From: Lachnospira rogosae
GTDB taxonomy: Bacteria > Bacillota > Clostridia > Lachnospirales > Lachnospiraceae
Direction of reading: 5' to 3'
Assembly: GCF_040096455.1 (NCBI RefSeq)
Contig: NZ_JBBMER010000002.1
Span: forward strand, 124,001 to 188,000
DNA length: 64,000 nt
The position numbers were made by a program, and so were the translations under genes. Numbering within the stretch: the first letter of the stretch is position 1; each line of letters opens with the position of its first letter. Below are positions 54,009 through 63,128 of this stretch, piece after piece. The notes under the pieces are model-generated. The model searched no databases. It was not told where the DNA came from and saw only the letters and a list, made by a program, of their open reading frames with translations.

Positions 54009-55130
54009 TTAATCTTCAATAAAATGCTTAAATTTGTCACCTTCAACCTCGATATCATAGCCTGCCTGTGAAACTTTAATACTGCTTTGTTCGTAATCTA
54101 CAGCTTTATTCATCTGCGCCTCAATAGCTTCTACCCATCGGTCAACAGGCTCATCAAGTCCTACAAATTCAACATTTCCAGTAACATTTACAATATCAGG
54201 CACAACATTCTTAGAAGTAACACAAGGAAGTCCCGCCGCCTGTGCTTCTATAAGAACAATTCCTAACCCCTCAAATCTTGAAGGAAGCACAAATACATCC
54301 ATTGCCTGCATTATTTCATTGACATCACTTCTTATGCCCAAAAACATAACATTTTCTTCAAGCTTTAACTTGTTAACCTTATCCTTTATTGCCGCTTCTT
54401 CAACACCCTGTCCAACAAGAAGCAGTCTGCTGTCAGAATATTTCTTATGAAATGAATTATATATATCAATAAGCAGTTCGTGATTTTTCTGATATTGAAA
54501 TCTTCCTACGTGTCCTACAACTATATCATTATTCCCAATGCCAAGTTCTGTTCTTACTTTATCTCTTATCTTTGTATTTCTGCAATATTTCTTAACTTCT
54601 ATGGCATTATTAATTATTCTATAATTATCACTTTCTAATATTGACTTTTTGTAGAAGAATTCTCCTGCTAATTCTGAACACGCCCAATAATCTGTTGCAT
54701 ATCTGTCTATATTATTCTTCCAGTAATTGTGTACTAATTCATAAAATTTTCTTTTCTTTCCTGTATGCATTAACTGATTATTATGCGCATGGATAATTCT
54801 TTTCTTTATTCCTGCTTTTTTTGCCTGTTTCATTATATAACCACAATTAGCCAAATCACAACAGTTAAACCATATTGCACTATATATTCCCCTGTTTTGT
54901 TCAAAAAAAGTCTTTATTTCTTTTTTATACTTAAATGGCTGTCTAAACTGTGCGCTTTTTATAAAAATAATATTACTATTATGTTCTCTGTAATATTCTT
55001 CATCATAGCATATATCCGTAAATACCATTAAATCAAACTGCACGTCATCTTTAACAGTTTCATAATATCTTTTAATAACAGTTTCAACACCACCCGGATT
55101 ATCACTTTGTCCAATCACTAATATTCTCAT
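54009..55130 (-). CDS. GT4-family glycosyltransferase
   Basis: 373 residues. GQSDNPGGVETVIKRYYE at the N-terminus, GHVGRFQYQKNHELLIDIYN and SRLLLVGQGVEEAAIKDKV in the nucleotide domain, and E-x7-E in VLPSRFEGLGIVLIEAQAAGLP. It retains the sugar configuration. Donor and acceptor are unknown. It overlaps the next gene's stop by one base, and both are closely alike, so a duplication is likely. Confidence 0.9.
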   Translation of the reverse strand: MRILVIGQSDNPGGVETVIKRYYETVKDDVQFDLMVFTDICYDEEYYREHNSNIIFIKSAQFRQPFKYKKEIKTFFEQNRGIYSAIWFNCCDLANCGYIMKQAKKAGIKKRIIHAHNNQLMHTGKKRKFYELVHNYWKNNIDRYATDYWACSELAGEFFYKKSILESDNYRIINNAIEVKKYCRNTKIRDKVRTELGIGNNDIVVGHVGRFQYQKNHELLIDIYNSFHKKYSDSRLLLVGQGVEEAAIKDKVNKLKLEENVMFLGIRSDVNEIMQAMDVFVLPSRFEGLGIVLIEAQAAGLPCVTSKNVVPDIVNVTGNVEFVGLDEPVDRWVEAIEAQMNKAVDYEQSSIKVSQAGYDIEVEGDKFKHFIED

Positions 55131-56242
55131 TATTGTTGCTCCCTTAAGTATGATATAAACTTACCCGTCTCCGTACTTATATCAAATCCAGCATCTATTA
55201 CTAACTGTGTATATTTATTTCTATCATCACTTTTCTTATTATCATATATAATCTGTGCCCATTTTTTGTCGCCATCATCTAAGGATATAAATTCAATATT
55301 ACCTGTTACATCTGACTCTTTTGTTATTACATCTTTAGATACATAACAAGGAAGACCTGCTGACTGTGCTTCTACTAATACTAATGGTAATCCTTCAAAA
55401 TGTGATGGCAATACAAAAATATCCATAGCCTGAAGCAGTTTATTAACATCTGAACGGACTCCCATAAACATTACATTCTCGGTCATTCCCAAATCTGCAA
55501 CCTTCTGTCTGATTGCTTCCTCGCCTTCGCCCTGACCTACTAACATTAATACAGCCTTATTATCAAGCTTTAAATATTCATTAAAAACATCAACAAGGAA
55601 TTCGTGATTTTTCTGATACTGAAACCTTCCTACATGCCCTATAACATACTTATCTTCCAGCTTATATTCTTTTCTAATCTCATTTCTAACAGCTTCATCA
55701 AAAGCATAATCTTTAGTCTGGATAGCATTGTTAATTATATGATGTTTTGGTGAGTTAATTATATTCTCATTATAAAAATACTCTGATGCCACCATTGAAC
55801 AGCTCCAATAATCAGTTGCATATTGGCTGAGTCTTGTCTTATTAAGATAGTGGAATATTCCTCTTAACTTTGAAGTTTCATTGCCAGAATTATGTGCATG
55901 GATAATTCTTTTCTTAATTCCATATTTTTTAGCATATACAAGGTAATCAATATTAGTTAATGTACAAGTATTATACCAGAACACATCATATTCACCTTTA
56001 TGTGCTTTAAAGAAATCATCAAGTGCTTTCTTATATGCTTTATAGTCTTTGCTTTTCTGTGGTATTGTGTATATCTTAGACCCCTTAGCTGTAACTTCAT
56101 CTGCATACACCATATTTTCCCAATTACATAAAAAATCAAACTGGACATCACTCCAATCTATATTTCTATAATAATTCATTACACAGCTTTCCATTCCTCC
56201 TGGATTATCTGTCATTCCAAATACTAATACCTTTATGCTCAT
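55130..56242 (-). CDS. GT4-family glycosyltransferase
   Basis: 370 residues. Similar in build to the previous gene: FGMTDNPGGMESCVMNYYRN, KRIIHAHNSGNE, GHVGRFQYQKNHEFLVDVFN, MLVGQGEGEEAIRQKV, and FEGLPLVLVEAQSAGLP with the E-x7-E pair. Its N-terminus closely matches that of the fusion protein's transferase half, suggesting three related enzymes acting on one repeat unit. AAAGGAATAG precedes the start. Confidence 0.9.
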   Translation of the reverse strand: MSIKVLVFGMTDNPGGMESCVMNYYRNIDWSDVQFDFLCNWENMVYADEVTAKGSKIYTIPQKSKDYKAYKKALDDFFKAHKGEYDVFWYNTCTLTNIDYLVYAKKYGIKKRIIHAHNSGNETSKLRGIFHYLNKTRLSQYATDYWSCSMVASEYFYNENIINSPKHHIINNAIQTKDYAFDEAVRNEIRKEYKLEDKYVIGHVGRFQYQKNHEFLVDVFNEYLKLDNKAVLMLVGQGEGEEAIRQKVADLGMTENVMFMGVRSDVNKLLQAMDIFVLPSHFEGLPLVLVEAQSAGLPCYVSKDVITKESDVTGNIEFISLDDGDKKWAQIIYDNKKSDDRNKYTQLVIDAGFDISTETGKFISYLREQQ

Positions 56243-56340
56243 TAAACTATTCCTTTCAATCTGTCATAACTTTTGCACTTTAAAATAATCCCTCATAGTA
56301 AATTTGACTATTAAGGGATTATCATAAACTCTATAACTTT

Positions 56341-57120
56341 TTAAAAACTTCCGCTGTACTTCTTCTTTAAGAATTTAGCGGCAAGAAATGACTTTACTTT
56401 CTTGATTTTATTAATTTTTTCAGTATACATAAATGGTACTTCTTTGTAATTTAAACCATTCTTATTCATCCAGACATCAAAAAGAAGCTCACTTAATCTG
56501 CCTGGATATCTAGCCTGAAATGCATCATATTCTTTATCGCCAAGTCTTTTTTCCACTTCAAATAAAATATCAAATAACCATTTGCAATAATTATTAACAT
56601 TTTCTCTGCTCATAATAAACATATTAAATGCGTGCATATATGTCTTTTTCATATTAGCATCAAATGTTGCAAGATATTCCGGATATAACTCAGCTATAAC
56701 TTCTCTTGTACAATCTAATGTTTCTATATGATGAGTGTGTTCATAATGGCTGTAGATTGTTTCAATCATATAATTTCTCTTCTTTGGCACTATTACATCA
56801 CACTTATCTAACAGGTTGGATGCTTCCTCATATGACAATATATTATCCATTATATTGTCTGACTTCTTCTTTCCTTTGAAGTGTCTTCTATAATGTGCAA
56901 GACCAATATAATCAGCATCAAGATTCTTCCACGCCCAATACAGACCAGTAAGCTCGCAATACATAGAATTCTTAGATGATATGTTATCACCTGTATTATC
57001 TTTGGTATAACCTATATCCTTCTTTCCTTCTGCACCAACCTGAACTGGTACATACATTTTATCCTTAGGCATTTCATACTTCTTATGAGCAGCCACTATT
57101 ACCTTTATATCTTTTCCCAT
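56341..57120 (-). CDS. DUF4422 capsular glycosyltransferase
   Basis: 259 residues. The DUF4422 family signature is clear: NSMYCELTGLYWAWKNLDAD, YIGLAHYRRHFKGKKK, VIVPKKRNYMIETIYSHYEH, and LSELLFDVWMNKNG. These proteins occur in capsule and O-antigen clusters and are assigned as glycosyltransferases. Two ATG codons stand side by side (57123 and 57120); the second is better spaced from AGAGAGG. It is the second gene of the operon, directly after the priming transferase. Confidence 0.88.
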   Translation of the reverse strand: MGKDIKVIVAAHKKYEMPKDKMYVPVQVGAEGKKDIGYTKDNTGDNISSKNSMYCELTGLYWAWKNLDADYIGLAHYRRHFKGKKKSDNIMDNILSYEEASNLLDKCDVIVPKKRNYMIETIYSHYEHTHHIETLDCTREVIAELYPEYLATFDANMKKTYMHAFNMFIMSRENVNNYCKWLFDILFEVEKRLGDKEYDAFQARYPGRLSELLFDVWMNKNGLNYKEVPFMYTEKINKIKKVKSFLAAKFLKKKYSGSF

Positions 57121-57135
57121 CATATTCCTCTCTGA

Positions 57136-58563
57136 TTATGTTCCGTGATTCGTAAATACAGTTGCAACTGTCTTGAATAAAATCTTGATATCAAGAAGTA
57201 TGCTCCAGTTATCGATATACTCCAAATCCATCTTTACAACTTCATCAAAGTCCATAACACTATTTCGTCCATATGCCTGCCACATTCCTGTAATACCCGG
57301 CTTCATAGACAGTCTTCTCTTGTGGTGTCCTTTATACTGCTTGAACTCACCCACCGTAGGTGGTCTTGTTCCGACAAGGCTCATATCTCCCTTTAACACA
57401 TTAATAAACTGAGGAAGCTCGTCTATACTTGTCTTTCTTATGAACTTACCAACTTTGGTAATTCTAGGGTCATCCTTCATCTTGAACATAAGACCATTCA
57501 TCTCATTCTGTGCCATAAGTTCTTTCTTACGTTCCTCGGCATCAATATACATTGAACGGAACTTATAAATATAGAAATAACGTCCATTCTTTCCTACACG
57601 CTTCTGCTTAAAGAATAATGGACCTTTTGACTCAATCTTAATAGCTGGTGCAACAAATATCATCGCAATTGTCATAAATACAAGACCCACGATAGCTCCA
57701 ACTATGTCAATACATCTCTTTACGAATAAAGACTTCCAGCTATATATCCTGTTAGCAAATGTAATAACTGGAATACTTCCAAGATAACCAAGCTTCGCAT
57801 CGAAATCCCTGTATACATCTAATACTTCAATCTTAAGATGTACAGTAACACCCATATCCTCAAGTTCCATAACCATAGGCTTGATACGTTCTCTTATGCG
57901 ATCTGTAACATCTATGTAGACTTCATCAACGATTTCATTCTTAATAAACTTCATCATAGTATGGATATCTGCGACAACAGGAACTCCATTGATATCCTGA
58001 CCTGTCATATTCTCATCCATAATTACAATTCCGTCTATCTTTCTTAACCAGTCGTCCTTCTCATCAATCTTTGAAAGTGTATTATTAGCCCTGTCCTTAA
58101 CTGTAACCATTATGACACGGCTTGCCCTCTTGCTTTCGTTATGTGATTTAAGATATGCCTTAACAAGCAGTCTTGATACATACATAATAACTATTGCAAC
58201 GATAACTGTAACAATATATATACCTCTCTGGATGCCTTCTGCATCTCTTCTTAATAATTCATAGACAGCGAGTATAGCAGCAAACAGTGCACTCTTGCAT
58301 ACTACAGACCTGAATTCTTCAAAATAACCTCTGCTTATAAAATCATTCTTGACATTATAAAATACTGCTGTAATAACTGTCGCAACCAGTATTGATACGC
58401 AGTTATTATTAAGTTCACTAAAAATCTGTCTGTTATTCATTCCCCAATATAACCCCAGCCAGATTATTCCTGCAACATAATACGATAACACTATCGCTAT
58501 TGCATCTGTAAAAAATATAAGTATATTCTGTATACTTTCCTTAGTTCTGTTAATATTCGTCAT
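57136..58563 (-). CDS. Priming glycosyltransferase (polyprenyl glycosylphosphotransferase)
   Basis: 475 residues. Four to five membrane segments (about 1-145), a CoA-binding-like domain (about 150-270), another membrane segment, then a bacterial sugar transferase domain with GPLFFKQKRVGKNGRYF, YKFRSMYIDAEERK, ITKVGKFIRKTSIDELPQF and GDMSLVGTRPPT. It loads the first sugar phosphate on undecaprenyl phosphate (CpsE/WbaP type). First gene of the polymer operon, 40 bases downstream of a near-perfect promoter. Confidence 0.95.
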   Translation of the reverse strand: MTNINRTKESIQNILIFFTDAIAIVLSYYVAGIIWLGLYWGMNNRQIFSELNNNCVSILVATVITAVFYNVKNDFISRGYFEEFRSVVCKSALFAAILAVYELLRRDAEGIQRGIYIVTVIVAIVIMYVSRLLVKAYLKSHNESKRASRVIMVTVKDRANNTLSKIDEKDDWLRKIDGIVIMDENMTGQDINGVPVVADIHTMMKFIKNEIVDEVYIDVTDRIRERIKPMVMELEDMGVTVHLKIEVLDVYRDFDAKLGYLGSIPVITFANRIYSWKSLFVKRCIDIVGAIVGLVFMTIAMIFVAPAIKIESKGPLFFKQKRVGKNGRYFYIYKFRSMYIDAEERKKELMAQNEMNGLMFKMKDDPRITKVGKFIRKTSIDELPQFINVLKGDMSLVGTRPPTVGEFKQYKGHHKRRLSMKPGITGMWQAYGRNSVMDFDEVVKMDLEYIDNWSILLDIKILFKTVATVFTNHGT

Positions 58564-58604
58564 AAGCCCCCTGATAGTATATTATTATTTATGCAATCTG
58601 AATA

Positions 58605-58632
58605 ATTATACTATATTCGACATAATTGTCAA
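58605..58632 (-). promoter_or_regulatory. Promoter of the polysaccharide operon
   Basis: TTGACA (58627-58632), 16 bp, TATAAT (58605-58610): both hexamers match the consensus exactly. It lies between the glmS terminator and the priming transferase gene and may drive all genes to 45580. Confidence 0.85.
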
Positions 58633-58642
58633 TAATGTAAAA

Positions 58643-58672
58643 ATCCGTCCCACTCTATTATGTGGAACGGAT
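58643..58672 (-). terminator. Terminator behind glmS
   Basis: ATCCGTCCCAC (58643-58653) and GTGGAACGGAT (58662-58672) pair with one mismatch, followed on the minus strand by five T. It starts 11 bases after the glmS stop. Confidence 0.85.
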
Positions 58673-58682
58673 ATAGTTCATT

Positions 58683-60521
58683 TTATTCCACTGTAACTGA
58701 TTTAGCAAGATTTCTTGGCTTATCTACATCAAGTCCCTTAGCTACACTTACATAATAACCAAGTAACTGAAGTGGCACAACAGCAAGTGATGCTGCAAAA
58801 TGTTCATCTATCTTTGGAATGTATACAGTAAATTCAACTGTATCCTCAACTTCATACTTTCCATATGTAGTAAGTCCCATAAGATATGCACCACGGCTCT
58901 TGCACTCAACCATATTGCTTATCGTCTTCTCATAAAGCTCACTCTGTGTAAGCACACCAATAACAAGAATATTATCTTCAATAAGACTTATAGTTCCGTG
59001 CTTTAATTCACCAGCGGCATACGCTTCTGAATGAATATAAGATATCTCCTTAAGCTTAAGGCTTCCTTCAAGACTGACTGCGTAATCAATTCCTCTTCCT
59101 ATAAAGAATATATCCTTTGAATTGGCAACCTTTGCGGCAAACCACTGAATTCTTTCCTTATCTTCAAGAATCTTCTCAATCTTATCAGGTATAGTCTTAA
59201 GTTCTTCTAAATATGTGCTGTACACATCATCTGTTATCTCACCTCTTACTCTGGCAAACTGAATTGCAAGGCAGTAAGCGGCTATAAGCTGTGTACTGTA
59301 AGCCTTAGTTGTAGCAACTGAAATCTCCGGACCGGCAAGTGTATAGAATACATTATCTGCTTCTCTTGCAATTGAACTTCCAACTACATTGACAATGCCA
59401 AGTGTCCTAAGTCCCTTATCCTTAGCAAGCCTTAATGCCGCAAGACTGTCTGCTGTTTCACCTGACTGGCTTATAACAATCACAAGTCCATCAGGATCTA
59501 ACAAAGGCTTTCTGTATCTGAACTCAGAAGCGAGTTCTACTCTTACCGGTATCTTAGCCAGATCTTCCATAACATACTGTGCAACTACGCCAACGTGATA
59601 TGCCGAACCACAGGCTACGATATATATCTGTGAAATCTTCTTAATCTCTTCATCTGAAAGCTCTACTGCTGATAAATCAAGCTTCCCGTCCTTTAATACA
59701 GAATTAAGTGTATCAGCAATTGCCTTTGGCTGTTCGTGGATTTCTTTCATCATAAAATGCTCATATCCACCTTTTTCTGCTGCCTCAGCATCCCATTTAA
59801 TCTCTACAAGCTCTTTTTCTATCTCATCACCATCAAGGTTATAAAATGTTATATTACCATCTGCAAGACGTCCAATCTCCATATTGCCAATATAATATAC
59901 ATTTCTTGTATAATTAAGTATAGCCGGTACATCAGAGCCAACATAGCAGTTGCCATCACTGACACCAAGTATCATTGGGCTGTCTTTTCTTGCTACATAT
60001 ATTTCATCAGGATATTCCTTGAACATAATTGCAAATGCGTAAGAACCACGGATACGAACCATAGCATGGTTAATAGCATCTACAGGTGTATGCTCATATT
60101 TCTTATAATAATAATCTATAAGCTTAATAGCCACTTCTGTATCTGTTGATGAATAGAACTCGTATCCATTCTTAACAAGCTTATCCTTTAATTCCTGATA
60201 ATTCTCAATAATTCCATTATGTACGCCAACAACATTATAATCATCTGATATATGAGGATGTGCATTATTCTCAGAAGGCTCACCATGTGTTGCCCATCTT
60301 GTATGTCCAATACCGCAAGTCCCTTTAATGGCAAGACCATTATTGGTCTTTTCCTCTAATGCCTTAAGCCTTCCCTTCGCCTTAACAACCTCAACCGGAC
60401 TTTCGCCGTCACGAACTGCAATACCTGCCGAATCGTACCCTCTATATTCAAGCTTTGCAAGACCGTTAAGAAGTATTGGTGCTGCCTGTTCATTACCTAC
60501 ATATCCAACTATTCCACACAT
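58683..60521 (-). CDS. glmS: Glutamine-fructose-6-phosphate aminotransferase
   Basis: 612 residues, full length. N-terminal glutaminase with Cys 2 (MCGIVGYVG), GHTRWATHGEPSENNAHPH and SSTDTEVA. Two SIS isomerase domains carry ACGSAYHVG, ISQSGETADSL and GRGIDYAVSLEGSLKLKEISY. C-terminal tail DKPRNLAKSVTVE. It makes glucosamine-6-phosphate, the first step to UDP-GlcNAc for wall and polymer. The 5' leader has no recognisable glmS ribozyme. It lies just upstream of the polysaccharide operon. Confidence 0.98.
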   Translation of the reverse strand: MCGIVGYVGNEQAAPILLNGLAKLEYRGYDSAGIAVRDGESPVEVVKAKGRLKALEEKTNNGLAIKGTCGIGHTRWATHGEPSENNAHPHISDDYNVVGVHNGIIENYQELKDKLVKNGYEFYSSTDTEVAIKLIDYYYKKYEHTPVDAINHAMVRIRGSYAFAIMFKEYPDEIYVARKDSPMILGVSDGNCYVGSDVPAILNYTRNVYYIGNMEIGRLADGNITFYNLDGDEIEKELVEIKWDAEAAEKGGYEHFMMKEIHEQPKAIADTLNSVLKDGKLDLSAVELSDEEIKKISQIYIVACGSAYHVGVVAQYVMEDLAKIPVRVELASEFRYRKPLLDPDGLVIVISQSGETADSLAALRLAKDKGLRTLGIVNVVGSSIAREADNVFYTLAGPEISVATTKAYSTQLIAAYCLAIQFARVRGEITDDVYSTYLEELKTIPDKIEKILEDKERIQWFAAKVANSKDIFFIGRGIDYAVSLEGSLKLKEISYIHSEAYAAGELKHGTISLIEDNILVIGVLTQSELYEKTISNMVECKSRGAYLMGLTTYGKYEVEDTVEFTVYIPKIDEHFAASLAVVPLQLLGYYVSVAKGLDVDKPRNLAKSVTVE

Positions 60522-60558
60522 AGATATATTCCTCTCTTTTAAAAATTCATATCACTTT

Positions 60559-60587
60559 ATAATATATTATTCCGTTCCTAATTACAA
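60559..60587 (-). promoter_or_regulatory. Promoter of glmS
   Basis: TTGTAA (60582-60587), 17 bp, TATTAT (60559-60564), about 30 bases before the glmS start. The 140 bases upstream, to the chemoreceptor stop, hold only degenerate repeats. Confidence 0.65.
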
Positions 60588-60679
60588 GAGTATAGAATAT
60601 TTATTTTAAGTCCATATTTCAATTTCAGCTTAACTTCTCCTTTTCACGTCCACTGTGTGTTATGACTATATTTCACCCT

Positions 60680-60753
60680 GCATCAACTCTTATTATTAAT
60701 CCCTATTATTAACTTTTATACTAATCCTTATTATTAACTCTTCCTATTAATTA
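60680..60753. repeat. Degenerate tandem repeats behind the chemoreceptor gene
   Basis: Units of about 19-28 bases built on TTATTATTAA(C/T) recur four times between 60680 and 60753 and reach the stop codon of the chemoreceptor (60751). Confidence 0.6.
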
Positions 60754-62160
60754 CTTTTCAAACGCCACAATAGCAGTTATATCATTATAACCAAGCTGCT
60801 GCATTTTCTTCTGAAGCTTATTGATTGCCTCATCAAATTGTGAAAAAGCATTATATGTATCATTAAAATACTGCATTGCCTTTTCTTTATCTCCTTCTTC
60901 ATTAGCATGCCATGAAAGCTCTGCATAATGATGCAAATCATTATGTGCCTTTACAAGCTGCTTGAATTCAGAACTATTTACAATCTTATCATCCTTTAAC
61001 TGTGCAATCCATTTACCAAGTTTACAACGTGACGGATCATCTACCTGCTTCTTTAAAAGATGTTCAAATCCTACGATATTGTTATATACTCTCCATGTAA
61101 GAATATAATGATCCACTTCAAACACTCTCATCCAATCCTGCTGTGTAATCTTAGAACAGCCTCTTACAAGATCACTTCTTGTCTTATCAAGATATCTGCC
61201 CACCTTGAATACCCTCTGTCCTGATTTAAGGCAGTCATCAGACAGTATGCTGTAGCTCTGTGAAATATTCTCTATCTGCTTAGAAAATGACTTTGTAACA
61301 CCTGTCTGTGTATCTATGTCATTAAAGACACTGTCAACCTTCTCACTTATGTCATCAATCTGGCTGTTCATCTGCTGCATAACTTCAAGTGACTTCTCTA
61401 CCTTTTCATTCCCTTCACCAAGGCTTATGGTAGTCTCATCCATTGCTTTTGCAAGCTCATCTATATTATCTCTTAATTCTTTAACATACTTGACTATACT
61501 TCCAGCAGACTCTGCTGTATTATTAGATAATAATCTTACCTGATCAGCAACAACGGCAAAGCCTCTTCCTGCTTCTCCGGCTCTTGCAGCTTCAACAGAA
61601 GCATTTAAAGCCAAAAGATTACTCTGGTTAGATACCTTCTTAACAAGGTCTACAATCGCTTCAATCTTACCAATCTTACCCTTAAAATCCTGAACTTTAT
61701 TATTGATAGACTGAATCTTCTTAGATGACACATTAACGGCTTTGATACTATCGTTCATATCTACCGTTACATTATGAGACACTGATATTATATCGTGGGC
61801 ATTATCACGGATATGTCCCATAGCCATAGAAATGTTCTCTATAGAACTCTCAAGATGCTGGCTGGCATTCTCCATATGCTGTATCGACTTAGTCTGTGTT
61901 TCTACCTGATTAAGTGTATCTTTAATCAAAGTATTATCGCCAAGAATCTCCATAGTTTCATTAAGTCGCATAACAACTGGATTATTAACCTGCTTAACCG
62001 CTTTAAGCATTGAATTAAGCTTATCTGCATACAACGGATTATTAAAATCCGTCGCATCTATCTCATTAAAATCACCTGAGGCTATATTGTCAATTGCCTC
62101 AATCATTCGCCTGACATCACCTTCTGGCAATAAGTTCTCTTCTGTCTTTTTTCTAAACAT
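60751..62160 (-). CDS. Soluble chemoreceptor with C-terminal zinc-binding CZB domain
   Basis: 469 residues. No membrane segment. The signalling domain (about 60-310) has the conserved hairpin tip NLLALNASVEAARAGEAGRGFAVVADQVR, needed for CheA/CheW binding. The last 130 residues (about 335-460) carry the CZB pattern: DHYILTWRVYNNI, CKLGKWIAQ and HNDLHHYAELS, i.e. the His/Cys zinc ligands. Such cytoplasmic receptors sense zinc state or oxidants. AGGAG lies 11 bases before the start. No che genes are in the window. Confidence 0.93.
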   Translation of the reverse strand: MFRKKTEENLLPEGDVRRMIEAIDNIASGDFNEIDATDFNNPLYADKLNSMLKAVKQVNNPVVMRLNETMEILGDNTLIKDTLNQVETQTKSIQHMENASQHLESSIENISMAMGHIRDNAHDIISVSHNVTVDMNDSIKAVNVSSKKIQSINNKVQDFKGKIGKIEAIVDLVKKVSNQSNLLALNASVEAARAGEAGRGFAVVADQVRLLSNNTAESAGSIVKYVKELRDNIDELAKAMDETTISLGEGNEKVEKSLEVMQQMNSQIDDISEKVDSVFNDIDTQTGVTKSFSKQIENISQSYSILSDDCLKSGQRVFKVGRYLDKTRSDLVRGCSKITQQDWMRVFEVDHYILTWRVYNNIVGFEHLLKKQVDDPSRCKLGKWIAQLKDDKIVNSSEFKQLVKAHNDLHHYAELSWHANEEGDKEKAMQYFNDTYNAFSQFDEAINKLQKKMQQLGYNDITAIVAFEK

Positions 62161-62344
62161 ATACTTTCATTCTCCTATATACGCACAACAGCGGGTTATA
62201 AAATACAACTCCCATTTCCCAGCAACAGACATACTACTACAGTCCTGATTAACGTAGAACAAGCTATAAATATCTGTAAAACATCGTATCTTCGAACCAT
62301 TTATTAAATTATTCAAGTCTATATAACACCGATATTGTAATAAT

Positions 62345-62373
62345 ATCATAATTCAAGTATATTTACCATACAA
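62345..62373 (-). promoter_or_regulatory. Promoter candidate for the chemoreceptor
   Basis: TTGTAT (62368-62373), 17 bp, TATGAT (62345-62350). It gives a leader of about 180 bases with no recognised riboswitch. Confidence 0.5.
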
Positions 62374-62424
62374 AAATAAAAATTTGTCTGATATTTTTGT
62401 ATAATGTATGATTAACTAGGTACT

Positions 62425-62820
62425 TCACTTACTATCAGATTGTGTAAAATCCATAAATGGAATATTTAATACTGAATACTGAGAACTATTAGTCAAGTTA
62501 GCGACTATAGGTCTTATATACGATAACAATACAGAAGCACCATTAACTTTTAATAATTCCTTAACTTTAGCTATATCTATAGTATCTCTCCATCTGAATT
62601 TAGCACTCATTACTATATCAATATTGAATGGCTGATTATCTTCACTGCTTCCTACTATAACATTTAAAGACACTTTCGCTGTATTTTCTTCATGCATTTC
62701 AACACTTGTTTGAGATTCTATATCAATCCCTTCAAATTTATCGCTATCAAATTTATTATTAGTAACAAAGCTAACCCTCTCTAATATTGGATTTGCAAAT
62801 TGAAAACCACTTCTTACCAT
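62425..62820 (-). CDS. SecB-like chaperone of a toxin-antitoxin-chaperone module
   Basis: 131 residues (E. coli SecB has 155). Matches SecB in order: an N-terminal beta region (FANPILERVSFVTNNKF), strands with VSLNVIVGSSEDNQPFNIDIVMSAKFRW, and the C-terminal helix/loop GASVLLSYIRPIVANLTNSS and VLNIPFMDF, the equivalent of SecB's LFPYxRxxVSxLT and LPPINF. Firmicutes generally lack housekeeping SecB. Solitary SecB-like proteins beside toxin-antitoxin pairs are TAC chaperones. It begins 10 bases after the small acidic gene, with GGGGGT as ribosome site overlapping that gene's end. Confidence 0.85.
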   Translation of the reverse strand: MVRSGFQFANPILERVSFVTNNKFDSDKFEGIDIESQTSVEMHEENTAKVSLNVIVGSSEDNQPFNIDIVMSAKFRWRDTIDIAKVKELLKVNGASVLLSYIRPIVANLTNSSQYSVLNIPFMDFTQSDSK

Positions 62821-62829
62821 AAATACCCC

Positions 62830-63126
62830 CTATGCTGCATAAACAAATGTTGTTTTGTCAATGTTCTCATTAATATTATTATCAACACCTTTATAAAAAA
62901 CATCTAATTTATTATAACTATAATCATTTAGTAATGTTGTCTTGCTTTCTTTTATATCAATATCATTTTCGTTAAATGGAGGTATAAAATCAAATTGCTG
63001 TTGTTGAATTTTATTATTCAACTCATTTTGATAATTTTTTTTATACATTTCAACCTCTTCATCTGTTAAACTATCTATTTGTTCTATAAAAGAATCAAGG
63101 AATTCCAAACTATCAATTTTACCCAT
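62830..63126 (-). CDS. Small acidic protein, candidate antitoxin
   Basis: 98 residues. The N-terminal 40 residues are a strongly acidic helix (SLEFLDSFIEQIDSLTDEE), followed by a Gln/Asn-rich linker and a short, hydrophobic-containing C-terminus (KLDVFYKG ... TTFVYAA). A chaperone-dependent antitoxin would be expected to have such an exposed C-terminal segment. The ribosome site AAGGAGG lies within the last codons of the toxin-like gene and the start follows its stop at once, so translation is coupled. I recognise no family from the residues. The assignment rests on position between toxin and SecB-like genes. Confidence 0.65.
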   Translation of the reverse strand: MGKIDSLEFLDSFIEQIDSLTDEEVEMYKKNYQNELNNKIQQQQFDFIPPFNENDIDIKESKTTLLNDYSYNKLDVFYKGVDNNINENIDKTTFVYAA

Positions 63127-63128
63127 AA

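Noticed and set aside
60522..60750. glmS ribozyme
   Set aside because: The leader lacks a conserved ribozyme core; only AT-rich degenerate repeats and a promoter are seen.
62167..62349. Possible 60-codon leader peptide gene before the chemoreceptor
   Set aside because: No ribosome site before its ATG and no recognisable composition; more likely untranslated leader.
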